Positions 1 to 6,629 of a stretch of DNA of 10,106 bases are shown here, piece by piece; position 1 is the stretch's first letter, and each line of letters begins with the position of its first letter. This DNA is from CANJQH01 sp031368515. GTDB lineage: Bacteria; Chloroflexota; Anaerolineae; J036; Brachytrichaceae. The stretch spans positions 1-10,106 of the forward strand of contig JANMNW010000518.1 of NCBI GenBank assembly GCA_031368515.1. Reading direction: 5' to 3'. The translations under genes were made by a program, and so were the position numbers. The notes under the pieces are model-generated. The model did no database searches. It was not told where the DNA came from and saw nothing but the letters and a program-made list of their open reading frames with translations.

Positions 1-17
1 GGGGGGCCCCCCCCCCC
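1..17. repeat. G6C11 homopolymer run at window edge
   Basis: Six G followed by eleven C, directly at the first base and immediately before the first gene. The run has no coding role: an in-frame TAA at 26-28 separates it from the downstream ORF. A G-run next to a C-run is self-complementary (6 bp) and is typical of a contig-end or low-complexity sequencing artefact, although a real homopolymer cannot be excluded. Confidence 0.7.
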
Positions 18-34
18 GCAACAACTAAACACCC

Positions 35-868
35 ATGCGATTAGGCGGACCTATATTTTTTGAAAAAAGCGACCCGGGCCGATGGGCGGCGGCGCACCGG
101 GCATTGGGCTATCGAGCGGCTTATTGCCCGCTCAAACCTGAGGCCAGCAACGACACTGCGCGCGCATTTGCCGATGCCGCGCGCGCGGCCGATCTGGTTA
201 TCGCCGAGGTCGGCGCATGGAGCAACCCGCTGCACCCGGACCCTGCCAAAGCCGCCCAGGCGCTCGAGCTGTGCACGCGCAGCCTGGATCTGGCCGAGCG
301 CATCGGCGCGCGCTGCTGCGTCAATATCAGCGGATCGCGCGGCGAACAATGGGATGGGCCGCACCCGGCCAACCTCACAGACGAAACGTTTGAGCGCATC
401 GTGGACTACGTTCGCGCGATCATCGATGCGGTCAAGCCGCGCCGGGCGTTTTACACGCTTGAGACGATGCCGTGGATGTATCCGGATTCGCCCGAAAGCT
501 ACGCGCGGCTGATAGCCGCCATCGACCGGCCGCAACTGGGCGTGCATCTCGATCCGGTCAACCTGATCAATTGCCCGTCGCGCTACTTCGACAATGCCGG
601 GCTCATCCGCGCCTGCGTGGCGCAGCTTGGAGCACACATCAAGAGCGTGCATTTGAAGGACATCGTCATCGGCGACAAGCTGATGGTGCACCTGGACGAG
701 GTGCGGCCGGGATTGGGCACGCTCGATTACGGGATGCTGTTGCGTGAGCTATCGGCGCTTGATGGCGACCTGCCTGTGATGCTGGAGCATTTGCCCAACA
801 GCGCCGAATACGCCGAAGCCGCGCGCTATGTGCGCAGCCGTGCGGCTGAAGAAGGCGTATCGCTCTAG
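35..868 (+). CDS. Sugar phosphate isomerase/epimerase-like TIM-barrel protein
   Basis: A 277-residue protein of the xylose-isomerase-like TIM-barrel superfamily (AP-endonuclease-2 fold), which holds sugar isomerases, epimerases and related divalent-metal enzymes of the cytoplasm. Four candidate metal ligands occur in the order and context expected for the fold: Glu143 (TLETMPW), Asp173 (GVHLDPVN), His206 (KSVHLKD) and Glu251 (VMLEHL). Length is normal for the group. The ATG at 35 is supported by an in-frame TAA at 26-28 and by the opening MRLGGPIF, which resembles family N-termini. No Shine-Dalgarno is visible before it. The gene ends 6 bp from the convergent proC stop codon. The substrate is unknown: the superfamily covers hexose, inosose and hydroxypyruvate chemistry, so a specific name would be a guess. 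Fold assignment is firm, exact reaction is not. Confidence 0.85.
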   Translation: MRLGGPIFFEKSDPGRWAAAHRALGYRAAYCPLKPEASNDTARAFADAARAADLVIAEVGAWSNPLHPDPAKAAQALELCTRSLDLAERIGARCCVNISGSRGEQWDGPHPANLTDETFERIVDYVRAIIDAVKPRRAFYTLETMPWMYPDSPESYARLIAAIDRPQLGVHLDPVNLINCPSRYFDNAGLIRACVAQLGAHIKSVHLKDIVIGDKLMVHLDEVRPGLGTLDYGMLLRELSALDGDLPVMLEHLPNSAEYAEAARYVRSRAAEEGVSL

Positions 869-874
869 CCCGAG

Positions 875-1690
875 TTATTTGCCCAGCTCAACGCTGCGCC
901 GGTAGGCGGCCCAAATCGCATCGGCCAGCGCGGTGCGCACGCCGGCTTTTTCAAGTTCATAGATGCCCGCTGCGGTGGTGCCGCCGGCCGACGTCACTTG
1001 ATTGCGCAGCTGAGCCAGGTGCAACGGCGATTGCAGCGCATATTCCACGCTGCCTTTGAACGTCTGCATGACAAGCTGCTCGGCCACCGGGCGCATAAAG
1101 CCCAGGTGCACCGCGCCGTCGATCATCGCCTCCATCAGCAAGAAAAGAAAGCCCGGCCCGGAGCCGTTGATGGCCGTGGCCATGTCAATCTGCGACTCTT
1201 TCTCCACCCGCACATCGGCGCCCATGGCCGAGAGCACAAGCTTGGCCTGCTCAAGTTGCGGCGCGCTCACGTTGGGCGTCGCCAGCCATGCGGTCATGCC
1301 CTGCCCGATTTGCGCCGGCGTGTTCGGAATCGTGCGCACCACCGGTTGTTCGGCATGCAACCCCGCCCGAATGGCGTCGATGGTGATGCCGGCGGCGATC
1401 GAGAATACCAGCGCATCTTTTCGCAGAACAGCGCGCACATCGGCCAGCGCCGCAGCCATCACTTGCGGCTTCACGGCCAGCACCAGAACATCCGCCTCGC
1501 GCGCGCACTCGGCGTTATGAACATACGTATGGATACCGTACCGGTCGCGCAGGGTGATTCTCCGGCCCTCATCAGGCTCCGAGACCAAAATGTGCGAAGC
1601 GTGAAACGCCGCGCGCCTGATCAGGGCTTTGATGATGGCTTCGCCCATGGCGCCGCCGCCCAAAAACGCGATTTTGAGATGAGATGTCAT
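875..1690 (-). CDS. proC: Pyrroline-5-carboxylate reductase (ProC)
   Basis: This cytoplasmic enzyme reduces 1-pyrroline-5-carboxylate to L-proline with NAD(P)H, the final step of proline synthesis. At 271 residues it has the normal family length. The N-terminal Rossmann fold opens with IAFLGGGAMGEAI (residues 7-19, the dinucleotide-binding glycine motif). RTIPNTPA (119-126) is the conserved central box. NGSGPGFLF (175-183) corresponds to the usual SGSGPAY-like turn, with Gly for Ala. TSAGGTTAAGI (233-243) is the C-terminal signature that shapes the substrate pocket and dimer. The ATG at 1690 is followed directly by the Rossmann strand, so no longer start is needed. Upstream AAGAAAAG is only a weak ribosome-binding site. 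It diverges from mreB across a 147-bp spacer and converges with the isomerase-like gene. No other proline gene lies in the window. Confidence 0.96.
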   Translation of the reverse strand: MTSHLKIAFLGGGAMGEAIIKALIRRAAFHASHILVSEPDEGRRITLRDRYGIHTYVHNAECAREADVLVLAVKPQVMAAALADVRAVLRKDALVFSIAAGITIDAIRAGLHAEQPVVRTIPNTPAQIGQGMTAWLATPNVSAPQLEQAKLVLSAMGADVRVEKESQIDMATAINGSGPGFLFLLMEAMIDGAVHLGFMRPVAEQLVMQTFKGSVEYALQSPLHLAQLRNQVTSAGGTTAAGIYELEKAGVRTALADAIWAAYRRSVELGK

Positions 1691-1751
1691 AACTTTTCTT
1701 GGTCCGTAAACAACGCGCCAGTCAGCTGAGCCGTGCCAGGTGAGCTGGTGA

Positions 1752-1767
1752 AATTTGAGCCCAAATT
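1752..1767. promoter_or_regulatory. Perfect inverted repeat, candidate operator
   Basis: AATTTG-AGCC-CAAATT: two perfect 6-bp arms around a 4-bp centre, in the divergent proC/mreB spacer and upstream of the mreB -35 box. The symmetry suits a homodimeric regulator, but no regulator gene is in the window and no known operator family is recognised. The position would allow it to act on mreB, proC or both. Confidence 0.45.
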
Positions 1768-1786
1768 GTCGATAACTTGTTGATAA
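1766..1786. repeat. Tandem direct repeat over the mreB -35 region
   Basis: TTGTCGATAA (1766-1775) and TTGTTGATAA (1777-1786) match at 9 of 10 positions with an 11-bp period, about one helical turn, so a protein would meet both on the same face of DNA. The second copy contains the mreB -35 hexamer. Read on the minus strand, each includes a 9-mer (TTATCGACA and TTATCAACA) one mismatch from the DnaA-box consensus TTATNCACA. Whether DnaA binds is inference only; the repeat itself is directly visible. Confidence 0.55.
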
Positions 1787-1815
1787 GCGATCTGAAAACG
1801 CTTATAACCTATAAT
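1780..1815 (+). promoter_or_regulatory. Sigma-70-type promoter of the mreBCD-mrdA operon
   Basis: The -35 box TTGATA (1780-1785), a 17-bp spacer and the -10 box TATAAC (1803-1808) form a near-consensus housekeeping promoter. A perfect TATAAT lies just downstream (1810-1815) but has no matching -35 at normal spacing. Transcription would begin near 1815 (or near 1822 from the second -10), giving a short leader of roughly 16-23 nt before mreB. It is the best promoter-like sequence seen in the window and fits a single promoter driving the cell-shape operon. Confidence 0.65.
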
Positions 1816-1825
1816 AGTCGAATTC

Positions 1826-1832
1826 AAGAGGT
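1826..1832 (+). promoter_or_regulatory. Strong Shine-Dalgarno of mreB
   Basis: AAGAGGT ends 5 nt before the ATG at 1838, with the GAGG core at 1828-1831. It fixes the mreB start and is the only clear Shine-Dalgarno among the ten genes of the window. Confidence 0.75.
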
Positions 1833-1837
1833 AACGA

Positions 1838-2929
1838 ATGCCTAGCATCATCGACCGATTTCTCGGTCTGTTTTCACTCGATCTGGGCATCGACCTTGGT
1901 ACCGCCAACACGCTGGTCGCTGTGCGCAACAAAGGCATTGTGATCAACGAGCCCTCGTGGGTAGCGATTGACCGCAAGACACGGCAAGTAAAGGCCGTGG
2001 GTGCGGAAGCCAAGGAGATGGTCGGCCGCACTCCTGCGCGCATTGTGGCGATCCGCCCGTTGCGCGACGGCGTGATCTCAAACTTCGAGGTCACGGAGGC
2101 GATGCTGCGTTACTTCATCGAGAAAGCACACAGCCGGAATTTGTTCAACGTCCCCCGCCCGCGCGTGGTCATCGGCATTCCCTCCGGCGTCACCGAAGTG
2201 GAAAAACGCGCAGTTTATGACGCGGCCCTTTCAGCCGGAGCGCGCGAAGCATTTTTGATCGAAGAACCGATGGCCGCAGCCGTTGGCGCTGGCCTGCCCG
2301 TGATGGAAGCGCAAGGCAGCCTTGTGGTGGATGTCGGCGGCGGCACCACCGAAGTGGCCGTCTTTGCGCTGGGCGGCATTGTGGTCTCGCGCTCGATCCG
2401 CGTCGCGGGCGACGAGATGGACGAAGACGTGATCAACTACGCGCGCCAAAAATACAATCTGCTGATCGGCGAACGCATGGCGGAGAAAGTCAAAATCGCG
2501 ATCGGCTCGGCCTACCCATTGCCCGAAGAAAAGAACATGATGCTGCGCGGCCGCAACCTGGTGACAGGTTTGCCCGAAGCGGTCGAGGTGTCGTCCATTG
2601 AAATTCGCGAAGCGCTGGCCAACTCGGTCAACACCATCGTCGAGACGGTGCGCTCCACACTGGACGAAACGCCGCCCGAGCTGGTGGCCGACTTGATGGA
2701 AACGGGCATCGCGCTGGCCGGCGGCGGCGCGCTGCTGCAAGGCTTGGTCGAACGCATCGCCGACGAAACCAACATTCACACCTGGATCGCCGAAGACCCG
2801 CTCACCTGTGTCGCGCGTGGCGCGGAATCGGTGCTAGAGAAACTGGATGAACTTGCGCCGGTGCTGGTCGGCCTGGAGCGCAAGTCCACTTCGCAGCCGG
2901 CGATGACCAGTGTGCGCCGCGTGGCGTAA
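1838..2929 (+). CDS. mreB: Rod shape-determining protein MreB (actin homologue)
   Basis: MreB polymerises on the inner face of the cytoplasmic membrane and organises lateral cell-wall synthesis with MreC, MreD, RodA and PBP2. The 363-residue product has the actin/Hsp70-type ATPase motifs: phosphate-1 loop DLGIDLGTANTLV (15-27), the IEEPMAAAVGAGLPV segment (141-155), phosphate-2 loop VVDVGGGTTE (163-172) and the adenosine loop ALAGGGALLQGL (292-303). The N-terminal stretch before the first strand (MPSIIDRFLGLFSLD) could act as an amphipathic membrane anchor. About 20 residues after the conserved CVARGAE region (324-330) and its helix form a slightly long, basic tail. It has a strong Shine-Dalgarno and its own promoter, and heads an operon with mreC, mreD and mrdA. 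The downstream gap to mreC is 68 bp, wider than the other mre junctions. No key residue appears missing. Confidence 0.97.
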   Translation: MPSIIDRFLGLFSLDLGIDLGTANTLVAVRNKGIVINEPSWVAIDRKTRQVKAVGAEAKEMVGRTPARIVAIRPLRDGVISNFEVTEAMLRYFIEKAHSRNLFNVPRPRVVIGIPSGVTEVEKRAVYDAALSAGAREAFLIEEPMAAAVGAGLPVMEAQGSLVVDVGGGTTEVAVFALGGIVVSRSIRVAGDEMDEDVINYARQKYNLLIGERMAEKVKIAIGSAYPLPEEKNMMLRGRNLVTGLPEAVEVSSIEIREALANSVNTIVETVRSTLDETPPELVADLMETGIALAGGGALLQGLVERIADETNIHTWIAEDPLTCVARGAESVLEKLDELAPVLVGLERKSTSQPAMTSVRRVA

Positions 2930-2997
2930 GCGGAGCGTTCTGCATGCGCGCGTCTTGATCTCCGCATAAAAGACTGCGGCGCTTTGCCTGACCTTCC

Positions 2998-3891
2998 ATG
3001 AATCGCCCACGTTCAAGCTCGCCGATCATCATCCCGGTTGTGATCGGCTTGAGCGTGTTGTTCCTGCTGATTTCTCTGGCGGCGCAAGCGCCAGTGAGCC
3101 AGGGTCCGCTGTCGTTTGTGCTGGAGCCGGTGCAACGCGTGCTGTCCGGTCTGGGACGCGGCATTGGCGAATTTTTCGCGCCGCTCGGCCAGCCCGCCGC
3201 GTCCCAATCGCGCATCGATGAGCTGGAACGGCAAATCGCCGCGCTGGCGGCCGAGAACGTGCGGCTGCGCGAATTTCAAGCCGAAGCGCAACAGCTGCGC
3301 GCGCTCAACAAATTCGCCCAGGACAACCCGGCGCTTGACTTTGTCGGCGCGGATGTGGTGGGCATTGGCACGCGCAACTGTGACAACCGGCCGGTCGTCG
3401 GGCCCAACGTCGGCGTGTGCGCCCAAGTAATTGCCGGAGATCCCAGCCCGTATGTGCGCTTCATCACCATCAACGCCGGGCGCCTACAAGGCATCGAAAC
3501 CGGCATGCCGGTCATCGGCGGCGGCGGCGTGTTGATCGGGCGTATCGGACGCAACGTAAGTGAATCCAGCGCGCAGGTGCAGCTGCTCAACGACTCGGCG
3601 TCGTTCATTAACGTGCAGTTGGTCGGCTCGCGCGCCACCGGCACCGTCGCCGGCCAGTCTGACGGTACGCTGCGCTTGCAGAATGTGCTGCAAACCGAAG
3701 TGGTGCAAGAAGGCGATCTGATCGTCACCAGCGGCCTGGGCGGCGGCCTGCCACCCGGGCTTACAGTCGGTCAGGTCGACAAGCTGGTGAGCAAAGAGCT
3801 GGAAACACTCAAAGAGGCCGTGGTGCGGCCGGGCGCGGACTTTCGCCGCATGGAAGCCGTTTTTGTGTTGAAGTTCAGGCCAGCCTCGTAA
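2998..3891 (+). CDS. mreC: Rod shape-determining protein MreC
   Basis: MreC is the bitopic membrane scaffold that links cytoplasmic MreB/MreD to the extracytoplasmic PBP2 and helps activate it. The 297-residue protein shows the family order: short basic N-terminus, one membrane helix (about residues 9-30), a coiled coil (about 70-108, with SRIDELERQIAALAAENVRL), then the double beta-barrel domain with ITINAGRLQGIETGMPVIG (156-174), VLIGRIG (178-184) and VTSGLGGGLPPGL (243-255). Two cysteines, Cys128 and Cys141, lie in the extracytoplasmic domain within an extra-looking loop and could form a disulfide. The start is forced: an in-frame TGA at 2989 leaves the ATG at 2998 as the first option, though it lacks a visible Shine-Dalgarno. 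The TAA stop shares one base with the mreD start (TAATG), indicating translational coupling. Confidence 0.95.
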   Translation: MNRPRSSSPIIIPVVIGLSVLFLLISLAAQAPVSQGPLSFVLEPVQRVLSGLGRGIGEFFAPLGQPAASQSRIDELERQIAALAAENVRLREFQAEAQQLRALNKFAQDNPALDFVGADVVGIGTRNCDNRPVVGPNVGVCAQVIAGDPSPYVRFITINAGRLQGIETGMPVIGGGGVLIGRIGRNVSESSAQVQLLNDSASFINVQLVGSRATGTVAGQSDGTLRLQNVLQTEVVQEGDLIVTSGLGGGLPPGLTVGQVDKLVSKELETLKEAVVRPGADFRRMEAVFVLKFRPAS

Positions 3892-4397
3892 TGCGCCGAC
3901 ACGCTTTCGCCGCCGTCATCATTCTGCTGCTCGCTGTGTTGGAGACGAGCGTGCTGCCGGTGGCGCTGGGCACGCTGCCCCGGCCCAATCTGGTGTTGAT
4001 CGCCGCCAGCGCCTGGGCGGCGTTGCGCGGCGACGAAGGGTTTATTTGGGCTTTGGGCGGCGGCATTCTGCTCGATTTGTTTTCAAGCGTGCCGTTTGGC
4101 ACCCACACCGCCGGGCTGATCTTCGGCAATGTGCTGGCCGCCCTGCTCAACCGGCTGCCCTTGCCAGCCGAGTTTTTCCGCGTCACCAACTGGGTGGCCG
4201 TGGTCACCATCGTCTTTCACGGCGTGATGTTGATCGTGCTGACGCTGGCCGGCCGCGCTTTCGATCCGGGGCGCGCACTGACCACAGCCATTTTGCCGCT
4301 GCTGGCGATCAACCCAGTGGCGTCACTGCTGGCCTATGCGCTGCTTGCGCCGATGCAGCGCCGGCTCAACGAGCTTGAAAGGTTTGCGCGTTCATAG
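3891..4397 (+). CDS. mreD: Rod shape-determining protein MreD
   Basis: MreD is a small polytopic membrane protein of the elongasome that partners MreC. The 168-residue product is almost wholly hydrophobic with about five membrane segments: roughly 6-26, 33-46, 52-88 (possibly two helices), 99-120 and 129-153. GGGILLDLFSSVPFG (56-70) matches the conserved MreD box, and a basic C-terminal tail (QRRLNELERFARS) would lie in the cytoplasm. The ATG overlaps the mreC stop by one base and has no strong ribosome-binding site, so it probably depends on re-initiation after mreC. A 32-bp gap follows before mrdA. Sequence conservation in this family is low, so the call rests on topology, the LLDLFS-PFG box and position between mreC and mrdA, which together are convincing. 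Confidence 0.93.
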   Translation: MRRHAFAAVIILLLAVLETSVLPVALGTLPRPNLVLIAASAWAALRGDEGFIWALGGGILLDLFSSVPFGTHTAGLIFGNVLAALLNRLPLPAEFFRVTNWVAVVTIVFHGVMLIVLTLAGRAFDPGRALTTAILPLLAINPVASLLAYALLAPMQRRLNELERFARS

Positions 4398-4415
4398 TTT
4401 CTCTATTTTCTGCGC

Positions 4416-4421
4416 TAAGCT
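4416..4421 (+). promoter_or_regulatory. TANNNT element close to the mrdA start (weak)
   Basis: TAAGCT sits 8 nt before the mrdA ATG, where no Shine-Dalgarno is present. It fits a minimal -10 element for a very short or absent leader, but no -35 box is recognisable, so this is a weak candidate for a secondary promoter inside the operon. Confidence 0.2.
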
Positions 4422-4429
4422 ACCCACGC

Positions 4430-6586
4430 ATGCAGCTTGACAATTTTCCGCTTCAGCGCCGCACCAGTCAGCAACCGCCGCCTGACCCGCAGGCTGGTCG
4501 CACTCGGCTTCTGGTGCTGATGCTGGCCGTTGCGCTGGTGTTTGTCAGCCTGAGCGGCCGCCTGTTTTACTTGCAGACGGTGCGGCGGCCGGAATTCGAA
4601 AAGCAGGCGCAGCGGCGCAGCGTGCAGCCGCGCTACACGTCCGCCACGCGCGGGCTGATTTACGATCGCAACGGCGTGCCGCTGGTACGCAATGCGCCGT
4701 CGTATCAGATCGGCATCACCCCGATCCGCCAAGTGACCTACACCGAGGACGAGGAAGCGCTCGATCCCCAAACCGGCCTGCCCATCACCAACACCGTCAC
4801 CGGCGAGCGCGTGCTCAACGACTCCGCCATCAAACAGCGCATCGAACGCATGGCCGTCTACAACCGCCTGGCGCAGCTGATCAACCAGCCCGGCCTGACC
4901 GCCGGCGAGATTTACACCAAAGTGCTGCAAGCGCGCAATGCCGGGCGCACGTTTGTGCCTGTGATCGTGGCTGAAAACGTGCCTCGAGACACCGCGTTGA
5001 TCATTCAAGAACAATCGCTGTCGCTGCCGGGCGTGGTGGTGCAGACGGTCGGCTCGCGCATTTATCCGTACCACGAGCTGTTTGGAAACATTCTCGGCTA
5101 TACCGGCAAGATCCTGGACACCACCGCCGAGCAGTATCAGCTGAAGCGCGATGGCGCCGATCTGATCGATGCGACCTACGATCAATACCGCTATGAGATC
5201 GACAACGACCGCATCGGCATCACCGGCATCGAGTCGTATGTCGAGCGCGAGCTGCGCGGCCAAAAAGGGTTGCGCGAGTCGGTCTTCGATGTGTCGTTCG
5301 AAGAGATTGAAGTGCTGCGCGAAACCACGCCCACGGTCGGCAACAACGTGCGGCTGACGCTCGATCTGCGGCTGCAAACCATCATTTCCGAAGCGCTGCG
5401 CTACGGCTTAACGGAGAGCAACTCGCCTCGTGGCGCCATCGTCGCGATCAACCCAAACACCGGCGAAATTTTGGGCATGCTTGGGTTTCCCACCTACGAC
5501 AACAATCTCTTTGCGCGCGGCATCACGGTCGAAGAACTCAAGGCGCTCAACGCCGATATTCATAAACCGCAGTTGAATCACGCCACGCAAGAGGCGGTTG
5601 CGCCAGGCTCCACGTTCAAAATCGTCACCACTGCTGCTATCTTGCAGGAAGACAGTGAAGACAATGTCGATGAATTCACCCCGATCAACGACCCCGGCGT
5701 TTTTGAATTGCCAAACGAGTTCAATCCAGAAGCGCCAGGCCAAAAATTCTATTGCTGGATCGGATTGAAAGGCGGGCGGCATGGACCACAAAGCGCCGAA
5801 GACGCGCTGACGCACTCGTGCGACACCTACTATTACAAAGCAGTCGGCTCATATGAACCCGACGGGATCAGGGGCATCGGCTCGAATGCGTTGAGCAAGT
5901 GGGCCGAAGCGTTTGGCATCGGCGAAAAGGAATACGACCTGGGCATTCCGTATGTGCCGGGCTATCCCGCCAGCTCTGAAAAGAACCTGCAGCGCGAGGG
6001 CGGCCTGTGGACCCAGGGCGACAACTACAACGTGGCGATCGGCCAGGGAAAAATGAACGCCACAGTTTTGGAAATGGCCAACATCGCGGCGGTGATCGCC
6101 AACGGCGGCACGCTCTATCAGCCCCAATTGATCAAGGATGTGATCAACAGCCAGAACCAGATCGTGCGGCCGTTCGAGCCAAAGGTCATTCGCAAGCTGC
6201 CACTGGACGAGCGCTACATGCAGCTCATTCAGCGCGGGATGCGGCGCGTGATCAATGCACAGGACGGCACGGCCAATTACAGCGCATCGCTGCAGAAATG
6301 GGGCTTTGAGTACGCGGGCAAAACCGGCACCGCTGAGTTTTGCGACGACATCGTGTACAAGGCCAAGCTCTGCCCGCCCGACGCCAAGTTTTCACCCACA
6401 CACGCCTGGTTTGTCGCCTATGCGCCGGCAGACAATCCGCAGATCGCGCTGGCCGTCTATATTTGGAATGGCGGACAAGGCTCGGCCGTAGCCGCGCCCA
6501 TCGCCGCGCGCATCATCGCCAAGTATTTCAACTTGCCCATCCCGGAAGCAGAATTGCCCAAAGTTCAGAAGGGGACGTCGGAATAG
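4430..6586 (+). CDS. mrdA: Penicillin-binding protein 2 (class B transpeptidase, MrdA)
   Basis: PBP2 crosslinks peptidoglycan during side-wall elongation, working with RodA and activated by MreC. The 718-residue protein has a proline-rich cytoplasmic tail (about 1-25), one membrane helix (about 26-43), a pedestal/dimerisation domain starting with RGLIYDRNGVPLVRNAPSY (74-92), and the transpeptidase domain. Active-site boxes are intact: STFK at 394-397 (nucleophile Ser394), SCD at 463-465 (the SxN/SxD box) and KTGTAE at 631-636. FYCW (Cys442) and RHG (His451) precede the SxD box. Two cysteines, 638 and 648, follow KTG. An acidic stretch (about 102-133) in the pedestal looks like an insert. It is somewhat longer than the roughly 630 residues of E. 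coli PBP2. It starts 32 bp after mreD with no Shine-Dalgarno, and is the last gene of the mre operon. FtsI is the alternative class B protein, but mreBCD linkage and sequence favour PBP2. Confidence 0.95.
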   Translation: MQLDNFPLQRRTSQQPPPDPQAGRTRLLVLMLAVALVFVSLSGRLFYLQTVRRPEFEKQAQRRSVQPRYTSATRGLIYDRNGVPLVRNAPSYQIGITPIRQVTYTEDEEALDPQTGLPITNTVTGERVLNDSAIKQRIERMAVYNRLAQLINQPGLTAGEIYTKVLQARNAGRTFVPVIVAENVPRDTALIIQEQSLSLPGVVVQTVGSRIYPYHELFGNILGYTGKILDTTAEQYQLKRDGADLIDATYDQYRYEIDNDRIGITGIESYVERELRGQKGLRESVFDVSFEEIEVLRETTPTVGNNVRLTLDLRLQTIISEALRYGLTESNSPRGAIVAINPNTGEILGMLGFPTYDNNLFARGITVEELKALNADIHKPQLNHATQEAVAPGSTFKIVTTAAILQEDSEDNVDEFTPINDPGVFELPNEFNPEAPGQKFYCWIGLKGGRHGPQSAEDALTHSCDTYYYKAVGSYEPDGIRGIGSNALSKWAEAFGIGEKEYDLGIPYVPGYPASSEKNLQREGGLWTQGDNYNVAIGQGKMNATVLEMANIAAVIANGGTLYQPQLIKDVINSQNQIVRPFEPKVIRKLPLDERYMQLIQRGMRRVINAQDGTANYSASLQKWGFEYAGKTGTAEFCDDIVYKAKLCPPDAKFSPTHAWFVAYAPADNPQIALAVYIWNGGQGSAVAAPIAARIIAKYFNLPIPEAELPKVQKGTSE

Positions 6587-6617
6587 CCATGCACCGGCAC
6601 GTATCGTGAAGCCGTGA

Positions 6618-6623
6618 TATGTT
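6618..6623 (+). promoter_or_regulatory. -10-like element for possible leaderless transcription
   Basis: TATGTT ends 6 nt before the ATG at 6630, the spacing seen for leaderless bacterial genes, and no Shine-Dalgarno is present. The -35 region (about 6595-6600) does not match consensus, so the call is tentative. Confidence 0.3.
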
Positions 6624-6629
6624 TTCGGC

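Noticed and set aside
998..1729. A 243-codon plus-strand open frame opposite proC
   Set aside because: Composition is Arg/His-rich without any motif, and the minus strand encodes complete ProC across the same span.
1687..2094. A 135-codon minus-strand frame running from mreB through the spacer to the proC start
   Set aside because: It overlaps conserved MreB coding sequence and the promoter region; no motif is visible in it.
3517..3532. GGC-repeat-like run in mreC
   Set aside because: It simply encodes the conserved glycine-rich VIGGGGVLIG turn of MreC and is not a microsatellite of interest.
4415..5377. A 320-codon minus-strand open frame opposite mrdA
   Set aside because: Antisense shadow of PBP2 in high-GC DNA: rich in His, Gln, Arg and Asp, no recognisable domain or ribosome-binding site, while the plus frame has full active-site motifs.
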